Source: Brachypterus glaber
Taxonomy: Eukaryota; Arthropoda; Insecta; Coleoptera; Kateretidae
Direction of reading: 5' to 3'
Assembly (NCBI GenBank): GCA_958510825.1
Contig: OY294049.1
Span: 24,814,945 to 24,878,944 of the forward strand
DNA: 64,000 nt
Part shown: in pieces, positions 11,093-23,103 of the stretch
Position numbering within the stretch: the first letter of the stretch is position 1
How the letters are laid out: each line of letters opens with the position of its first letter
Made by a program: the position numbers and the translations under genes
The notes under the pieces: generated by a model
Seen by the model: the letters and a program-made list of their open reading frames with translations, nothing else
Databases searched by the model: none
Told to the model about the DNA's origin: nothing

Positions 11093-11676
11093 TATATTAT
11101 AATACCAAGTAAATCACTTTCAAAATTGCACAGATTTCTGAATTTTCCATAGGATTTCCGAGATTTTTGAGTTTATCGGAATTTTTGAAAAGACTACTAG
11201 GTTTTCTAAAAGTATACGGATGGTGGTTCACTCCTCGTGTAAATTAAACGATTAAAAAAATGAGATTGGACCTTCTTGAATTATTATAGCTATTATTATA
11301 ACCCCAACAGTTAGGGTTATAAAATTTACTACAGCATACTAGTAAAATATGCTTTATTTTATCCTCAAATGCTTAAAGATATTGCAACTTTAGATTCTAC
11401 TTCAAAAAGGATTTTATCACATTTTATTACAGCCACTTAGTTTGAAGACATTTTTCTCAATATAGTTGGAGCAAAAGCCTAGTAAAATTTTATTTCTTCC
11501 TTATTCTAGTAAATATCTATAGTTATATATACAGTGTGATCCAAACGTCACCGCCGGGCGACGTCAATTTTCCAATTTTTATCTTATCTTATTTAAAATA
11601 TTTTATTTTCCTATTTATTTAACTAAAATTAATGATTTCCATTTGTTTAATTTATCTAAAATCCAACTTACAATTT
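11093..11676. other. intergenic, nothing recognised
   Basis: No gene or clear repeat was seen. Confidence 0.4.
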
Positions 11677-12011
11677 AATTAGAAAGTTATCTATACGTCA
11701 TTAAAATCAAATGAACAGGAAACAGTGAACAGTATCATTTCATCATTTTTGGGAATCATCAGCACTGTGTATACTGTATGTTGTTAATATTTAAATAAAA
11801 CGTTAGATAGATATAAAAGCATGGTGGGATCTATTGATGTGGTCACTGTTATATGTTCATATGTTCCCAAAAGGCAAATCGCCACAACGTTTTATTTAAA
11901 TATTAACAACATACAGGATACACAATGCTGATGATTCCCAAAAAGGATGAAATGGTACTATTCACTGTTTCCTGTTCATTTGATTTTAATGACGGATATA
12001 TAACTTCTAAT
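11677..12011. mobile_element. near-perfect palindrome of 335 bp
   Basis: The left arm 11677-11805 and right arm about 11883-12011 are inverted copies with few differences; both carry ATCAAATGAACAGGAAACAG and the sequence GAATCATCAGCA or its variant. The loop is about 75 bp. It would fold into a hairpin with a stem of more than 120 bp. Probably a foldback-type MITE; no certain target duplication. Confidence 0.7.
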
Positions 12012-12100
12012 ATAGTTATAGTTATAGTTTATTTCTTGTAAATATTACATAGGCATGGAGAGCCCCAAATAAGCTTTTGGCTTGTGCTAGGGGCTCTCCA
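12012..12100 (-). mobile_element. 3' end of a LINE (severely 5'-truncated)
   Basis: On the minus strand: GGAGAGCCCC and GGGGCTCTCC form a stem-loop (12057-12099), followed by GCCTATGTAATATT, AATAAA and a CTATAA microsatellite-like tail. The same order (GCTTATTTGGGGCTC, GTAATA, AATAAA, short tandem tail) is at 54014-54107 on the plus strand. A stem-loop plus simple-repeat tail is typical of some CR1/I/Jockey-type LINE ends. Confidence 0.5.
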
Positions 12101-12431
12101 TTAATTTTGAAAAAAAAACACTTCCAATTTTGAGAGATTTTTAGATTTTTACATAAAATTTATAAATTCCTTTCTTCTTGCTCCACTCCATTTCCTTAAA
12201 TTCTTCTCTTCTTTATTCTCTTTGCAGCCATAAATACAATAATAATTTTGCTTCCTTCATTACATTTTTATTAAAAAATATATTTAATAAATTGACATGA
12301 CATGACATCTAGAAAATTTATAAATTTTTATATATATTTTCGGCAATTAACCGACAAACGTGCAGTATATATTTTTTTATAGCCTGTCAATTCTTAACCT
12401 ATTTTACAATTTAATACAAATTAATTTTACG
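12101..12431. other. intergenic, nothing recognised
   Basis: AT-rich; contains the near-tandem TGACATGACATGACAT at about 12293-12308. Confidence 0.4.
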
Positions 12432-12907
12432 CCAATTAAATTATTGTTACAGTGTTTACTTTAACTAATAAAAATTTTATTCCATTGAATATATTTCCCA
12501 AAGCTATTTTTTTCCAACAGTCAATTTTCTAAAAACACCAAGAGATGGTGCTAGTTTTCTATTGTTTACAACCTCAGACAAATGAAGGAGATAGACTGCT
12601 GGCATTTACTAGAGTTTCTTAACGTTTAACATAGCTAGCATATTATCAAATTATCAAATTTCCATGAGAGGAACCAGTATAAAATATAATTACTATTATT
12701 TGGCGTGGAAAATTAGATATTTATTGTTTTTGTTGATTATTATATCTGTCTGAGGTTGTAAATAATGGATTTCTAGCGCCATCTGCGGCACATTCTTCTG
12801 GTGTTTTTGGAAAATTGACGGTTGGAAAGTAATAGCTTTGGAAAATATATTAATTGGAATACAATTTTTATTAGTTAAAATAAACATTGTAATAATTATT
12901 TAATGGA
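12432..12907. mobile_element. inverted-repeat element with arms of ~150 bp
   Basis: The left arm 12432-12600 and right arm about 12735-12907 are imperfect inverted copies, sharing TTTAACTAATAAAAATT, CAAAGCTATT, CAATTTTC, AAAAACACCA and TACAACCTCAGACA. The open frame at 12696-12887 lies in the right arm and is not a gene. Confidence 0.65.
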
Positions 12908-12970
12908 GCTCTCTACAACCAGAATTATGAAACAAAAGACGTCTACTCTATCTCTATCTCATTTTTGATA

Positions 12971-13050
12971 CACTTTCCAGCCAACCAAATAAATACTGTA
13001 TTTCTTTTTCATACAACAAATACAGTATTTATTTGGTTGGCCGAAAAGTG
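12971..13050. mobile_element. 80-bp TA-flanked hairpin MITE
   Basis: CACTTTCCAGCCAACC and GGTTGGCCGAAAAGTG form the ends, with TA at 12969-12970 and 13051-13052. The arms continue through AAATAAATACTGTATTT. A TA target and a tiny hairpin suggest a Tc1/mariner-mobilised MITE. Confidence 0.7.
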
Positions 13051-13160
13051 TAGCACTGAGCGGCACGAACGAACATAGCTAATATAAATCTGTAGAATAA
13101 GATAATTCTACTAAAATTTAGATGGCGCCAGTAATTTCTTTAATAAAAATAATATAGTTA

Positions 13161-13242
13161 CACTTTTTGCCCGGCCATGTAAATATTGTATTTGTTCAAC
13201 AAAGAACAAATACAGAATTTGTTTGGTTTGGACTTTTTGGTG
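13161..13242. mobile_element. diverged relative of the 80-bp TA MITE
   Basis: Starts CACTTTTTGCCCGGCC after TA and ends before TA at 13243-13244. The centre (TATTGTATTTGTTC / GAACAAATACAGAATT) matches that of 12971-13050, but the outer arms have diverged. Confidence 0.5.
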
Positions 13243-13584
13243 TAAATGGGAGTGTATGTATGTCTTCTATCCTTTTTGGGTAGAACTTTTGTTCCTGTCT
13301 AATCTAATGGGAGAAATCGCCATTGGATTTAATAATGACATATTCATTTTTAATTGGGTAAATAAAAGATTTGAAAATTTTAAATGTTGTTTGAAATAAT
13401 AATTGGAATAAAATATCATTAGACAATATATTAAATGGGAAAATTAAATGGTATAAATATTTTTTGGATAAAAATTATTATTAGAAAATATTTTTATTGG
13501 TACACAAGAACATATGATTGGAAAAATAAAGCTTTGGCAAAAATTATTATTGGAAAATCTAAAAATTGGAAAATTGACGTCGAC
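13243..13584. other. AT-rich intergenic
   Basis: Short repeated phrases near ATTATTATTGGAAAA occur; no gene. The open frame at 13435-13626 is not supported. Confidence 0.35.
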
Positions 13585-13910
13585 CCGTCACCCCCCTTAC
13601 TTTTGAGACATCGACTTCAAATTTAGGACTTTTAAATAAGACAGCTTAAACTAAGGGCATTGGGAGGATTTATTTTGTAATGGAAAGGGTTAGTGTGATA
13701 CCATATTTAAAGAAAATAACATTCTTATATTATATTATTTGACTATATAATTTTTAGGTTTTTAAACACTTCTTTAAGGTTTTGATTTTTAAATTTTTAT
13801 TTATGTTAATTAAAATTAGTTTAAAAGTATAATTTACGTTTTAACTTTCTCATAAAGAAAGTATTGTTTTATCATGAAATTAACAATTCTTCAAAAATTC
13901 TTTGAATTTT
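13585..13910 (+). repeat. relative of the family K terminal repeat and tail
   Basis: GTCACCCCCCTTACTTTTGA and TTTAAATAAGACA (13588-13650) resemble 62390-62475. AAAATTAGTTTAAAAGTATA at about 13812 matches about 63725 in the tail of copy C. The tandem GC-palindrome units are absent, so this looks like a terminal repeat joined to a tail. Confidence 0.4.
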
Positions 13911-13924
13911 TAAAATATAAAAAA

Positions 13925-14300
13925 AAAACTTTACCCGCGTTTTTCTCAAAATTCCATTTTTCAAACGGGTTCCAGCGATTAAAAAAAACTTTTTAACATA
14001 TTGACTTAAATCTTTCAGTATTTTGTCGAAAATCATGTTGGCAAGTTCGCTAGTGTATTTTTTTTTTCTTTAAGGCTTGTAATTTATTTTTTATTCCTCC
14101 TTTTTTACCCGTGTTTGGTCGGAAAAATTGCCTTTTTTTGTTTTTTTCACTAAAATACGCGTGGAATTTTTGTTTTTTGGAATTTTAACTTATGTCTACA
14201 CTAGCGAACTAAAGGACGTCATTTTTAATAAGAATGTTTTTGAGTTTTGTGTTTTGGACCATTGGGGGCCGAGCTATCGCTGGAACCGATTGCCATGTTA
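13925..14300. repeat. imperfect inverted repeat
   Basis: GGTTCCAGCGAT and AGTTCGCTAGTGTA on the left are mirrored by TACACTAGCGAACT and ATCGCTGGAACC on the right, in palindromic order. The span is about 330 bp; the arms are otherwise diverged. Confidence 0.5.
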
Positions 14301-15660
14301 TTTTTAAGGTGTCTAACTTCAGCGCGTGCTGCACATTTATTTATGACGGTAAAAAAACATTTTTTTTGTGAACTTTAAGAGTTGTCTAATACTTTGTAAA
14401 AACTTTTGTACATACAAATAATACAGGTCGTCTAAAAAAAAATCCAAAAATCGTCAATTTTTTGCCTCAAAAATCAGAACAACCCCTTAAATTAATTTTG
14501 GTATGTGAGAATTCTGAACCACTTACTAAAATAAAGTGCAAAATTAAGCGCTTAAATCCAATAAGATACTGTAGTTTCTTGTATGGCAATAAATTTAGTT
14601 AGAATTCATATATTTATTATAAGGTTTTTACTAAAAAATATCGGAAAGTAAAAATACAATATTTTGTATCTCTATGTACCTTGTTTTATAATATAATGAA
14701 AATAAAACAATGTGATTTTGATAATTAAAAAAAAAACAATACTAAAAATTGCTAATAATCTGCATATTTAATAAAAATAAAAATTTAATTTAACTGATTT
14801 TGCTTTTTAATGCAGTTAAATTCTTGCACTTTTTTCTTTATTTTTTGCCTATTCAGTATTACCACGCCATCACATATTCCGAATTTTTGTATTAGTTTTA
14901 TTATATTTGCTGTATTGTAAACAGATTTTTTATTATCTCTCACAAATAACACAATTATTTTTGACACATAATTGACATTTTGTTTTAAACTTTTCAACTT
15001 AGCTGGTCGTGAAATGGCCCACTAGGAAGTCTGGCACCTAAGCCAGTAGCGCGGACTTGAAGTGAAGGACGCCTGGATAATAGACATTTAACAATCTGTC
15101 ATTTTAACAAGAAATAAAACTTTGTGTTTATTGGTTAGTTTGTAAATAACTTTACATTAAGATCTTGTTTAGTACTTAGTCGATTTTTAATATAAAATTA
15201 ATTTTAATTCAACTCATTTAGAATTTAAAGCAAATTTTAAAGTTAAAAACTTGTTTTATTCCTTTTTTGAAAAAGAACAGGACTTGAGAAATACAAAGTT
15301 TATTTACTTACTTAAGGTTACACTCCAACTTAATTTATAAATAAAGAGTTTTATATTTCTTTGCTTTACAATTAGTGGTTTCTTGGCAACATCATTTAAA
15401 TTTAAATTTATTTTAAAATACATTTATTAAATTTTATCTAACGTGTTTAATAAAAACATTAATTAATAATTTAATTCTTTTGACGTAAAACATCTGCCTC
15501 ATGAAAAGTCTAGTTGAATAAATGTCTGTTAATTATATATTTTATGTAATAAATCTGGACGAAAAGGTACATTTTCAACCCAGGCCGGAAAATAAAATAG
15601 TTGATGACCATTGGCTGAAATTAAAATTAATGACATTTTTTTTGTCAAAAATACGAATTG
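14301..15660. other. intergenic, nothing recognised
   Basis: AT-rich. The open frame at 14785-14997 (minus) shows no domain. No repeat was recognised within the window. Confidence 0.4.
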
Positions 15661-16400
15661 AATGAACAATAGTATATTATTTACCAAGTGAGAGAAGTTT
15701 AACATTTTTGACCTGCGTCAAATTGCGGGATGAACGCGCTAGCGCGAAGCCCGCAAGACGCGGTCTAAAATGTTAAATCTTCACTCACGTGGAAAATATA
15801 GTATTTTTTTCACTACCACTACAATTAATTAGCTATTTATTTATTTATTTTACTAAAATTTAATGAAAAAACATATAAATTTAAAATACCACGCTGGCCG
15901 TTCGCGGCCATTAAAAAAACAAATGAATAACTTGACATTTCTGGCAGAAATTTTCTGGTGATCTGCTAAAATTATTAAGTTAGAAAGTGTTTCCGTGTTA
16001 AGTGTGATAAAATATATAAAAATGGTAAGTGAAATGCAAAGTAATAATTCTGGTACTCCCCCACTATATGGGGGTTGTACCTTTAGTAATATATGATCCT
16101 TACGGTAATATATGGGTTGTATAATCTATGGTTGAATATGATGGACCAATTATTTTCATTTTTTGAAGTGTTTTTTGTAAAACATGTTTTATATTGGTGC
16201 CTAAAGACACTTGTAAATAGCAATGTGATTTAATAATTAAGTGAAACGTCAGATGCCAAAACAGCTGAATAAAAATTCATTATTAACCATGGTGCAATTT
16301 CATTATTTTTAGAACCTCTGACGTCATAGGTAGAGAAATAATATTTCTACCAATGAAAAGAACAGTAATAAAGATGTGCTTTTAGGCTGGTGGTGATAAA
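15661..16400 (+). repeat. dispersed repeat with a CpG-rich hairpin
   Basis: A hairpin at about 15668-15806 has outer arms TAGTATATTATTTACC / GGAAAATATAGTA and a CpG-rich core (GCGCTAGCGCG). The following sequence, through GGTTGTACC, GACGTCATAGGTAGAGAAAT and AAAGATGTGCTTTTA, is found inverted at 34315-34800, where the hairpin core is missing. Confidence 0.6.
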
Positions 16401-16870
16401 AGATATTTAATGCTACACATTCTATTATTAATGGTATAAAATGAAAAAAAAACTTTAAAACATTTTTGGAAAAAAAAAATATTAAAAAAATTTAACAATT
16501 TTTAAAAAAACAAAAAAAAAATGGAAAAAAATAAAAAATATAAAAAAAAAATGAAAAAATTTTTTTAATGATAATTTTTTCATTTTTTAAAAAAGTTTAA
16601 CCCCCCATAACTTTTTTCTTGTTGGGTGGATTACTTTTAAAATTGGTAGAGTTGATTCTTATAATAAAATTTATTTTTCCTGAAAAAGTTACGTTAATCC
16701 GAATTTTCTTTCAGTTCTTTTCGTTTTTTTTCTTTTAAAGTTTAACGCCCCATAACTTTTTTTTTGACGGACGGACGGACGGACGAATGGACTGATGGGC
16801 ATTAAAAAAAGTTGATGTTTTTGTCTAGGATGATTTTTGAAAATGAAAATTCAAAACTACCGTATAATAC
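16401..16870. repeat. A/T-rich low-complexity DNA and (GACG)n tract
   Basis: Poly-A-rich simple sequence at 16440-16600, two phrases CCCATAACTTTTTT (about 16605 and 16750), and a GACG/GGAC tetranucleotide tract at about 16767-16786. Probably part of an unrecognised dispersed repeat. Confidence 0.5.
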
Positions 16871-17630
16871 TATCCTAGCGAAGGCGCTGTGAATAGTATA
16901 ATAATTACAATTGATTAAAAAATTGTGTATATGACAGACGAAAACGCTTTTTGAGGCAGTTGTTAACATCTTTTCCAGAGCTCGGCTGGCAATCTAAGGA
17001 ATCTCTGTAAAAAAAGTACAGCTAGGCAATCATAGCATTACGCACTGGATTATAAACAGTTATATTTCTGTTCTGTAAGTCTAGTTTGGAAGCAGTGGAG
17101 GGATAAAGTGTTTGACGAAGAACTTTCGACCAATAGGAAAATTATTTGTTAATCTGCACGAGTTTTCAAAATTTTTTTCTATATGACACCTTTCACTTTC
17201 AGGTACAAAAACTTCATGTAAATTTTTCGCACGAAACTATTTATAAAGCTACAGAAAAAAAAAATGAGAATTTTTGTTAACATACTTTTTTATTGGTTTT
17301 ATAGTTTTATAGCCCCATGAGACATTACAAGGTGTTTTATACTATATTAAACTGTTTAAGTATTATAGATAATTTGTCTGTGTTTAAATCAGTTTACTTC
17401 CTTTAATTCCATATTTTTATCATTCTCTATTCCATTTTTTATACCATTACGTTTCAAGCACTTCCTTTTCAAAATATATCTATAACCCAATACCATTAAA
17501 TTTGAAAAAAAAAATTAAAATTACAAGATTTGTCAAAACACTATTCATAAGTAAGGTTAAAATCTATACGTGTGTTACTAGCAATAACAACCGTTAATTG
17601 TTTAGTTCGTAATGCTGTAACCCGAAAAAA
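16871..17630. other. intergenic, nothing recognised
   Basis: No coding domain or clear repeat was seen. Confidence 0.4.
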
Positions 17631-17755
17631 AAACCACCAAAAACATTTGTTGATAGCTAACAATTCACCGTTTATAACACGCAGAAAAACAACCACAAAA
17701 AACATTTGTTGATAGATCACAAGACACCGTTTATAACATCTCAGTCTCAAATGTA
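17631..17755. repeat. tandem duplication of a 59-bp unit
   Basis: CATTTGTTGATAG occurs at 17644 and 17703, followed each time by CACCGTTTATAACA. The open frame at 17541-17801 (minus) spans it and has no domain. Confidence 0.6.
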
Positions 17756-18798
17756 AAAAACATTGACTAAAACTGTACAATTTAAGTCTTTTGAACAACA
17801 TGTATTAGATTATATTCGTGTTTAACATGACAACCGCAATTCAGCCATCTTGTTTGATATTTTAGTCGGTGGCGGCATCTAGCGGAAATTATTTAAATTT
17901 AATTACAGACCAGTAATAATTAGTTTACTGATCTCTACCAGTCAAGAAATCACGTACTTCCCAAACTTTATTAATACATGTAATGTGTGTATTACATATA
18001 CAGTTGCGAATAAAATAGTTTGTATGAGCTAAAATAATACTTTATGGCTGCTATTTCTTTATGTACAATTTAATTTGAAAACAGAATTTCAAAGTTTTTA
18101 ACAGTGTAACTAATGAACTTTTCATCTTAAAAAGTTGCTAACTAGGAAAGAAAATGTTAAAATTGTTTCCTAGAAAATATATAGTGCGGCTAAGCACTTC
18201 CTATTTACACTGACAGTAGGTAAACGATGGTGGTATTTATCCAGTGATTAACAAGTTAGTTAACTTGAAAGTTTGAATTTTCTGTACGAACTTTGGTCTT
18301 GATCTAACCAGGTTATACCACCTCATCGATACCCACCCATCGACCCAAAAGTTAATCCATAGTGTCTGTGTCGAAACTAACATAGCAGCAAAATAGTTTT
18401 CGCTCGTTGACAAGAATTAGAAGACTGTTAAATTGTGAACATGCTTTGTCTGTACGACATCCAAATTGGGTTTCGTAGTGTCGTTATTAGCACACTAGTT
18501 TTTTGTGCTGATTTTGAGTAAGTTTATTTAACTTTTAGAAAAAAAATTAGCAAAAATGGGAAAGATATTATATATAGGATATTTTATATGACTAATTTGT
18601 GATGTAAATATTATTGGTCCTTTTTTTTGTGGATCTTGAATAAATTTATTTAAGTTTTAGGAACAATTCAGCAAAATTTAAAAATAATAGTATAATACTC
18701 GTTACATAAGACTTCTTAAAGCATTAGCCCATCCTAACGCATGCTTTAATATAGCGTTTTATGAAACTATACTAATTTTATATTTTAGTTACATTATA
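17756..18798. other. intergenic with one diverged repeat
   Basis: 18187-18262 resembles 3333-3412. Otherwise nothing was recognised. Confidence 0.4.
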
Positions 18799-19407
18799 CA
18801 GGGTTATTCAAAAATAAGACCATTAAGAAAAAACAGAAAAAACTCCTGAATGTTCCAGAAATCGATTTCAAGAATTAAAAAGAATTAAAAACAAAATAAA
18901 ACATTTTATTTAAACAAACCCCTTATCTGAGCTACTAGTGAGGTTGTGGTATTGCTTTAGCTTTTCTATCTCGCTTTCCAGGTTTTCTCGCTTAACGCGA
19001 GTTGCTTTTCAGTTGCCAAATTTACAACGGTTAAAAAACAATTTAATTTTAGTGATTTTAGATGATTGATTTATTATAATACAATAAATACAAAAAATCA
19101 CTTTCACTTCAATATTAAATTCACAACATATCCTCGAACAAATCAAAACAAAAAATTAACACATTTTAACTTAAAAATGACACAAAATACTTCATTGGTT
19201 CAAATTCACCACTTTAATAAACCATAATTGATCGCACAAATAAATTATGAATTTATTTATTTACACGAAACATTTCATCTATAAATAACTTGTTAACTTC
19301 TTCAGGGACGAATTTTTTGTTTAAATTATTTTAGCAGCAAAAGTTAAAAATGCTTTTTATTGTCAAAACAAGTAAACAACTGAAGATGTGCGAATCTTGG
19401 CCATTGG

Positions 19408-22368
19408 ATGTCGCTTATGATTGGAAACAAAGCAAATGGTAACAGCTATAGCCACGGAGCAATAAGAAATTCGGTGAATTTCATTTTGCGGAATTTATTT
19501 TTAAACGTACACATAAAAACTATCGTTGCAAAAACAATCAATGAGTGTGTAAATTACGTTCAACAAAAAAATTCATTCACAATTTTTCATAATAACATAA
19601 GAAGTGTTGGTAAACACTTTGATTAACTTTTAATTTTGCTTAAATCTTTTGATTTTGATCTGATTTGTTTGACCGAAACTTATATTATTGATAATATTAA
19701 TAACTTTCAAATACCAGGTTATAAATTATACTACAATGACGGAAATGTTAACAAAAACGATGGGGTTATTGCATACGTCAAAAACATGAAACGGTAATAA
19801 AACAAATAAGTAACATCAATATCCTAGATATAAACATTTTTAAGGGAGATGACTCTATGAACATAAAAATAATTTATAAGCCACATACCAATGTCAATAC
19901 ACTGGAATTTATAAACAATTTAAACTTACATCTAAATAAAAATCACAACTTCTTATTGGGCGATATTAATATTAATTTAAATGAAAATAGTGAAATAACT
20001 AGTAGTTATTTAGATGCGCTAAACAGTTTTGATTACATTTCTCTTATAAATGACACTACCCGACATGTTAAAGAAAGTAAGTCTATACTTGACCATATTT
20101 TCTATAGGGGTAAGTGTAATGCAAATGATTTAATTCCCATTATTTTCCAAAATAATATTACTGATCACTATAGCACTATGGTGAATATGTCATTTACAGT
20201 TAAGACCAACCCTGAAGAAAAATCCGGTGAATATAAATATATTAATAAACAAAATAATAAAAAGATTCGTAACGAACTCATACATACCGACTAGACTGAA
20301 TTTTATAATACTACAGATCCCCAATCATGTTACAATATTTTACTGAAGAATATAAACTACGTCAAAAATAAAAATACCAAAAAACTTAAAGTTAAAAACT
20401 ATGTTAAGAAAAAGGACTGGATAACAACAAAAATAATAAAAGCAACAGAAAAGAAAAACAAGCTTTTTCAAGCCAAGCTAAGTAATCCCGACAATGAAGA
20501 CATAAAAAAAGAACATCGCGCCTTTGAAAATAAATTAACTGCGGATATCAGGGAAGCTAAAAAAACACATTTTATCAAAAAAATTAATTTAAACAAAAAT
20601 CCTAAAACACTATAGAAGGCAGTTTCTGATATCACACAAAATAAACCCACTAAAAATAAAAGTAAAATTGAAAAAATACGTTCCGATAACAATGAAATTG
20701 TCTCTGAAAAACAAAAAATCGCGGAAGAATTTAATAGTTATTTTTCAAATGTTGGAGAAAACCTAGCAAAAAAAATAGTTAAATCCAAAAAAAACTTTAA
20801 AAATAAATTGTTACAAAATAGCTTCTATTTATCAAATTTTAATGAAAATGAAATTAAAAAACACATTGCCAAACTAAAAAATGGATCCAGTCCTGGAATA
20901 GATAACATAACTTTTTAAAGTATAATGCAAGCCTAATGTCCAAACTTTTGACCCACCTTATTAACCTTATATATAGAACCACAGAGTGTCCCGAAGAATT
21001 TAAAACGGCTATAGTAATTCCGGGTTTTAAACAAGAAGACAAATTAGACCCACAGAATTATAGACCTATATCACTAACTTCAAATGTATGTAAAGTTTTT
21101 GAAAAAAGTATTAAAAAAAGAACGACAAAATTTCTTAATAAATATAATGTGCTTTCCAATCGACATTTTGGTTTTAGAGAGCGAATGTCTACCCAAGATG
21201 CCATTGGCTTTTTGGCTGATATGGTCTATGATTCTGTGGATAAGTCAAATCCTTTGCTAGGAATATTTATAGACCTAGCAAAGGCTTTTGACACTATAAG
21301 TCATGAATTATTGTTAAAAAAAATATTCGATTTAGGATTTAGAGGAAATATTTACCATATTATAAAAAACTATTTAAATAATAGAACACAGGTCGTTAGG
21401 ATAGATGATGTTTTAAGTAGTAAAAAAAGAGTAAACTTTGGACTCCCACAGGGGACTGTGTTAGCCCCCTTGCTTTTTATCATTTACCTTAATGACCTTC
21501 TTGAGTTACAAATTAATGGCGAAATATTGTCCTTTGCGGACGACATAGTGGTTTTGATTGGGGGTAGTACTTGGGACGAAGTAAGGACAAAAGCTGCAAA
21601 AGACCTGGAAATGGTAAGGGCGTTTTTTGATAGCCATCTCCTTACAATGTACGTCGTAAAAACGAAATATCTCCCTTTTGGCTCATACCAAAGATCCCTG
21701 CCGAGCTATAGGTTCATAATGACCGAAAGTAATTTAAGAATAGATCAAGCTTCTGAAATAAAATATCTAGGTGTTATCCTAGACTCCCACTTTAAATGGG
21801 ATATACATGTAAATAACGTTTGCAAAAAAATAAGAAGAATGTACTATTCTTTTAAACAACTTAGTTATATACTTAATGATAATCAGCTAAAAATAGCTTA
21901 TTATGGTCTTATCAACTCGATATTGGGATACGGTGTTCTTTCTTGGGGAGGCATTTAAAAAACGCACCTTACTAATCTTGAACGCGCCCACAAAAAAATT
22001 TTAAAAATCATGTTTAAAAAAGATAAATATTATTCAAGTAAATTATTATTTCAAGAAAAAAAATTCTTAATATAAGAGAAATGTATGCACAACAGTTGAT
22101 TAAATGGCAAATAAAAAATATAATAAACAAAAAAAGTCATAATTATAATACTAAAGGATGTTTAGATATGCCGACTAAAGTGGCAAAAAAAACTATCGGA
22201 AAAAAGTCGTTTACATATCTAGCACCAAGATTATACAATGTTTTGCCGAGTCACATAAAGAAACAACAAAAAATAAATAACACAAAAATTCTGGAATGGA
22301 TAAAAAGCCTACCTCTCAATAAAGTTGACCTTTTTGTGGAGTCAGGTATAATACTGATGGACAAGTAG
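19408..22368 (+). pseudogene. LINE ORF2 remnant: endonuclease and reverse transcriptase
   Basis: This is a decayed protein of a non-LTR retrotransposon, which nicks target DNA and copies its own RNA into it. The apurinic-like endonuclease is visible in pieces: HNNIRSV near 19590, LTET near 19670, LLGDINI near 19955, and the ITDHYS catalytic end near 20160. The reverse transcriptase (20936-21958) has NYRPISL, IDLAKAFD, GLPQGTVLAPLLF and the catalytic FADD at 21533-21544. A C-terminal piece follows at 22081-22368. Breaks include stops near 19624, 19795, 20292, 20613, 21956 and 22074, and frameshifts near 19800-19857 and 20917. The motifs fit the CR1/L2/Rex1/Daphne group; the exact clade is uncertain. 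ORF1 was not found upstream. Confidence 0.85.
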
Positions 22369-22616
22369 TCATTTGATTCTTGATGTAATTCCGGATTCGA
22401 TGAAGAATCCAACTTTAGTCTAAGACCCATTCTTTTTTTTTTTCCTTCTCCCTCAAGACTGTTTTATTACATTTTTTCTCATATTTTAAATACTCGCATA
22501 TATAGTATAATTATGAATTTAAAAAATAAGCACCTACAGCAAGCGTATCCTCGCTTAGAATTCTTTATAATCTGTATTAATTTGTTATTAAATAAATATT
22601 ATTATTATTATTATTA
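22369..22616 (+). other. LINE 3' UTR, poly(A) signal and (ATT)n tail
   Basis: After the ORF come about 220 bp of UTR with a small stem-loop (AAGCG / CGCTT near 22538-22556), AATAAA at 22591-22596, and an (ATT)n tail to about 22616. A simple-repeat tail instead of poly(A) is typical for several LINE clades. Confidence 0.65.
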
Positions 22617-23103
22617 TATGTGCCTATGTCCCTGAAGAGGTTAAAGACATGTCGCGGCCATAGAGGTATTTACGTATTTATCGTTGTTTTAATCAAATTA
22701 TTTTTTAGTGAGATGATAAGCAACTAGTAACATTTTTGAAAAAAAAAATGTTATATCAGAATAAGTAGTAAGTATTTAATTTTTTCGTGCAAAAGAAGCG
22801 CGATTTCTAAAATCATGAAAAAGTAATCCTTTATTTTTTTTAATTAAATAATGAGACAATATTAATAGCAGAATTTTTATTCAGTTTTTGAATTAGAAAT
22901 AAATCTTTATAAACGGAATAAATCAATTTGGCAACAGCGCTGTTTATTAATTTCTAACCAGTAGCTTACCAATTTTAGAGGTGTCTTCTTAAAAAAAATC
23001 TTTTACTAAACGACTTATATTTTTTGTTTTAGTTTGAAAAAATTAAACTCTAACATGGACCTATATGTGTTTTTTTTAATGACCCTATTTCTGAATAACC
23101 CTG

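Larger units (their letters stand above)
19297..22640. mobile_element. TTAA-flanked insertion with CTTCAGGGAC ends
   Basis: TTAA at 19293-19296 and 22641-22644 flanks inverted ends CTTCTTCAGGGAC and GTCCCTGAAGAGG (12 of 13 match). In copy B the site is intact with one TTAA at 33396-33399, followed by ACATGTCGCGG as in copy A. A precise TTAA duplication points to a piggyBac-type insertion. Almost all of its interior is a LINE, so the original element was probably a short MITE that later received the LINE. Confidence 0.65.
18799..23103. mobile_element. TA-flanked DNA transposon, copy A (with nested insertions)
   Basis: Starts CAGGGTTATTCA and ends TGAATAACCCTG, with TA at 18797-18798 and 23104-23105; the ends match over about 28 bp with some differences. 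Shared flank sequence (CCAGAAATCGATTTCAAG on the left; GGCAACAGCGCTGTTTATTA on the right) is also present in copy B at 32897-34062. No transposase is visible, so it is non-autonomous, probably Tc1/mariner-like. It carries the 19297-22640 insertion. Confidence 0.75.

Noticed and set aside
10748..11102. Two overlapping 107-108 codon open frames on opposite strands
   Set aside because: Both are translations of a 9-bp minisatellite; the protein would be only repeated I/V/T/M residues.
18799..19296. Promoter or ORF1 of the LINE upstream of 19.4 kb
   Set aside because: This sequence matches copy B of the outer transposon (32897-33395), so it is host flank, not LINE.
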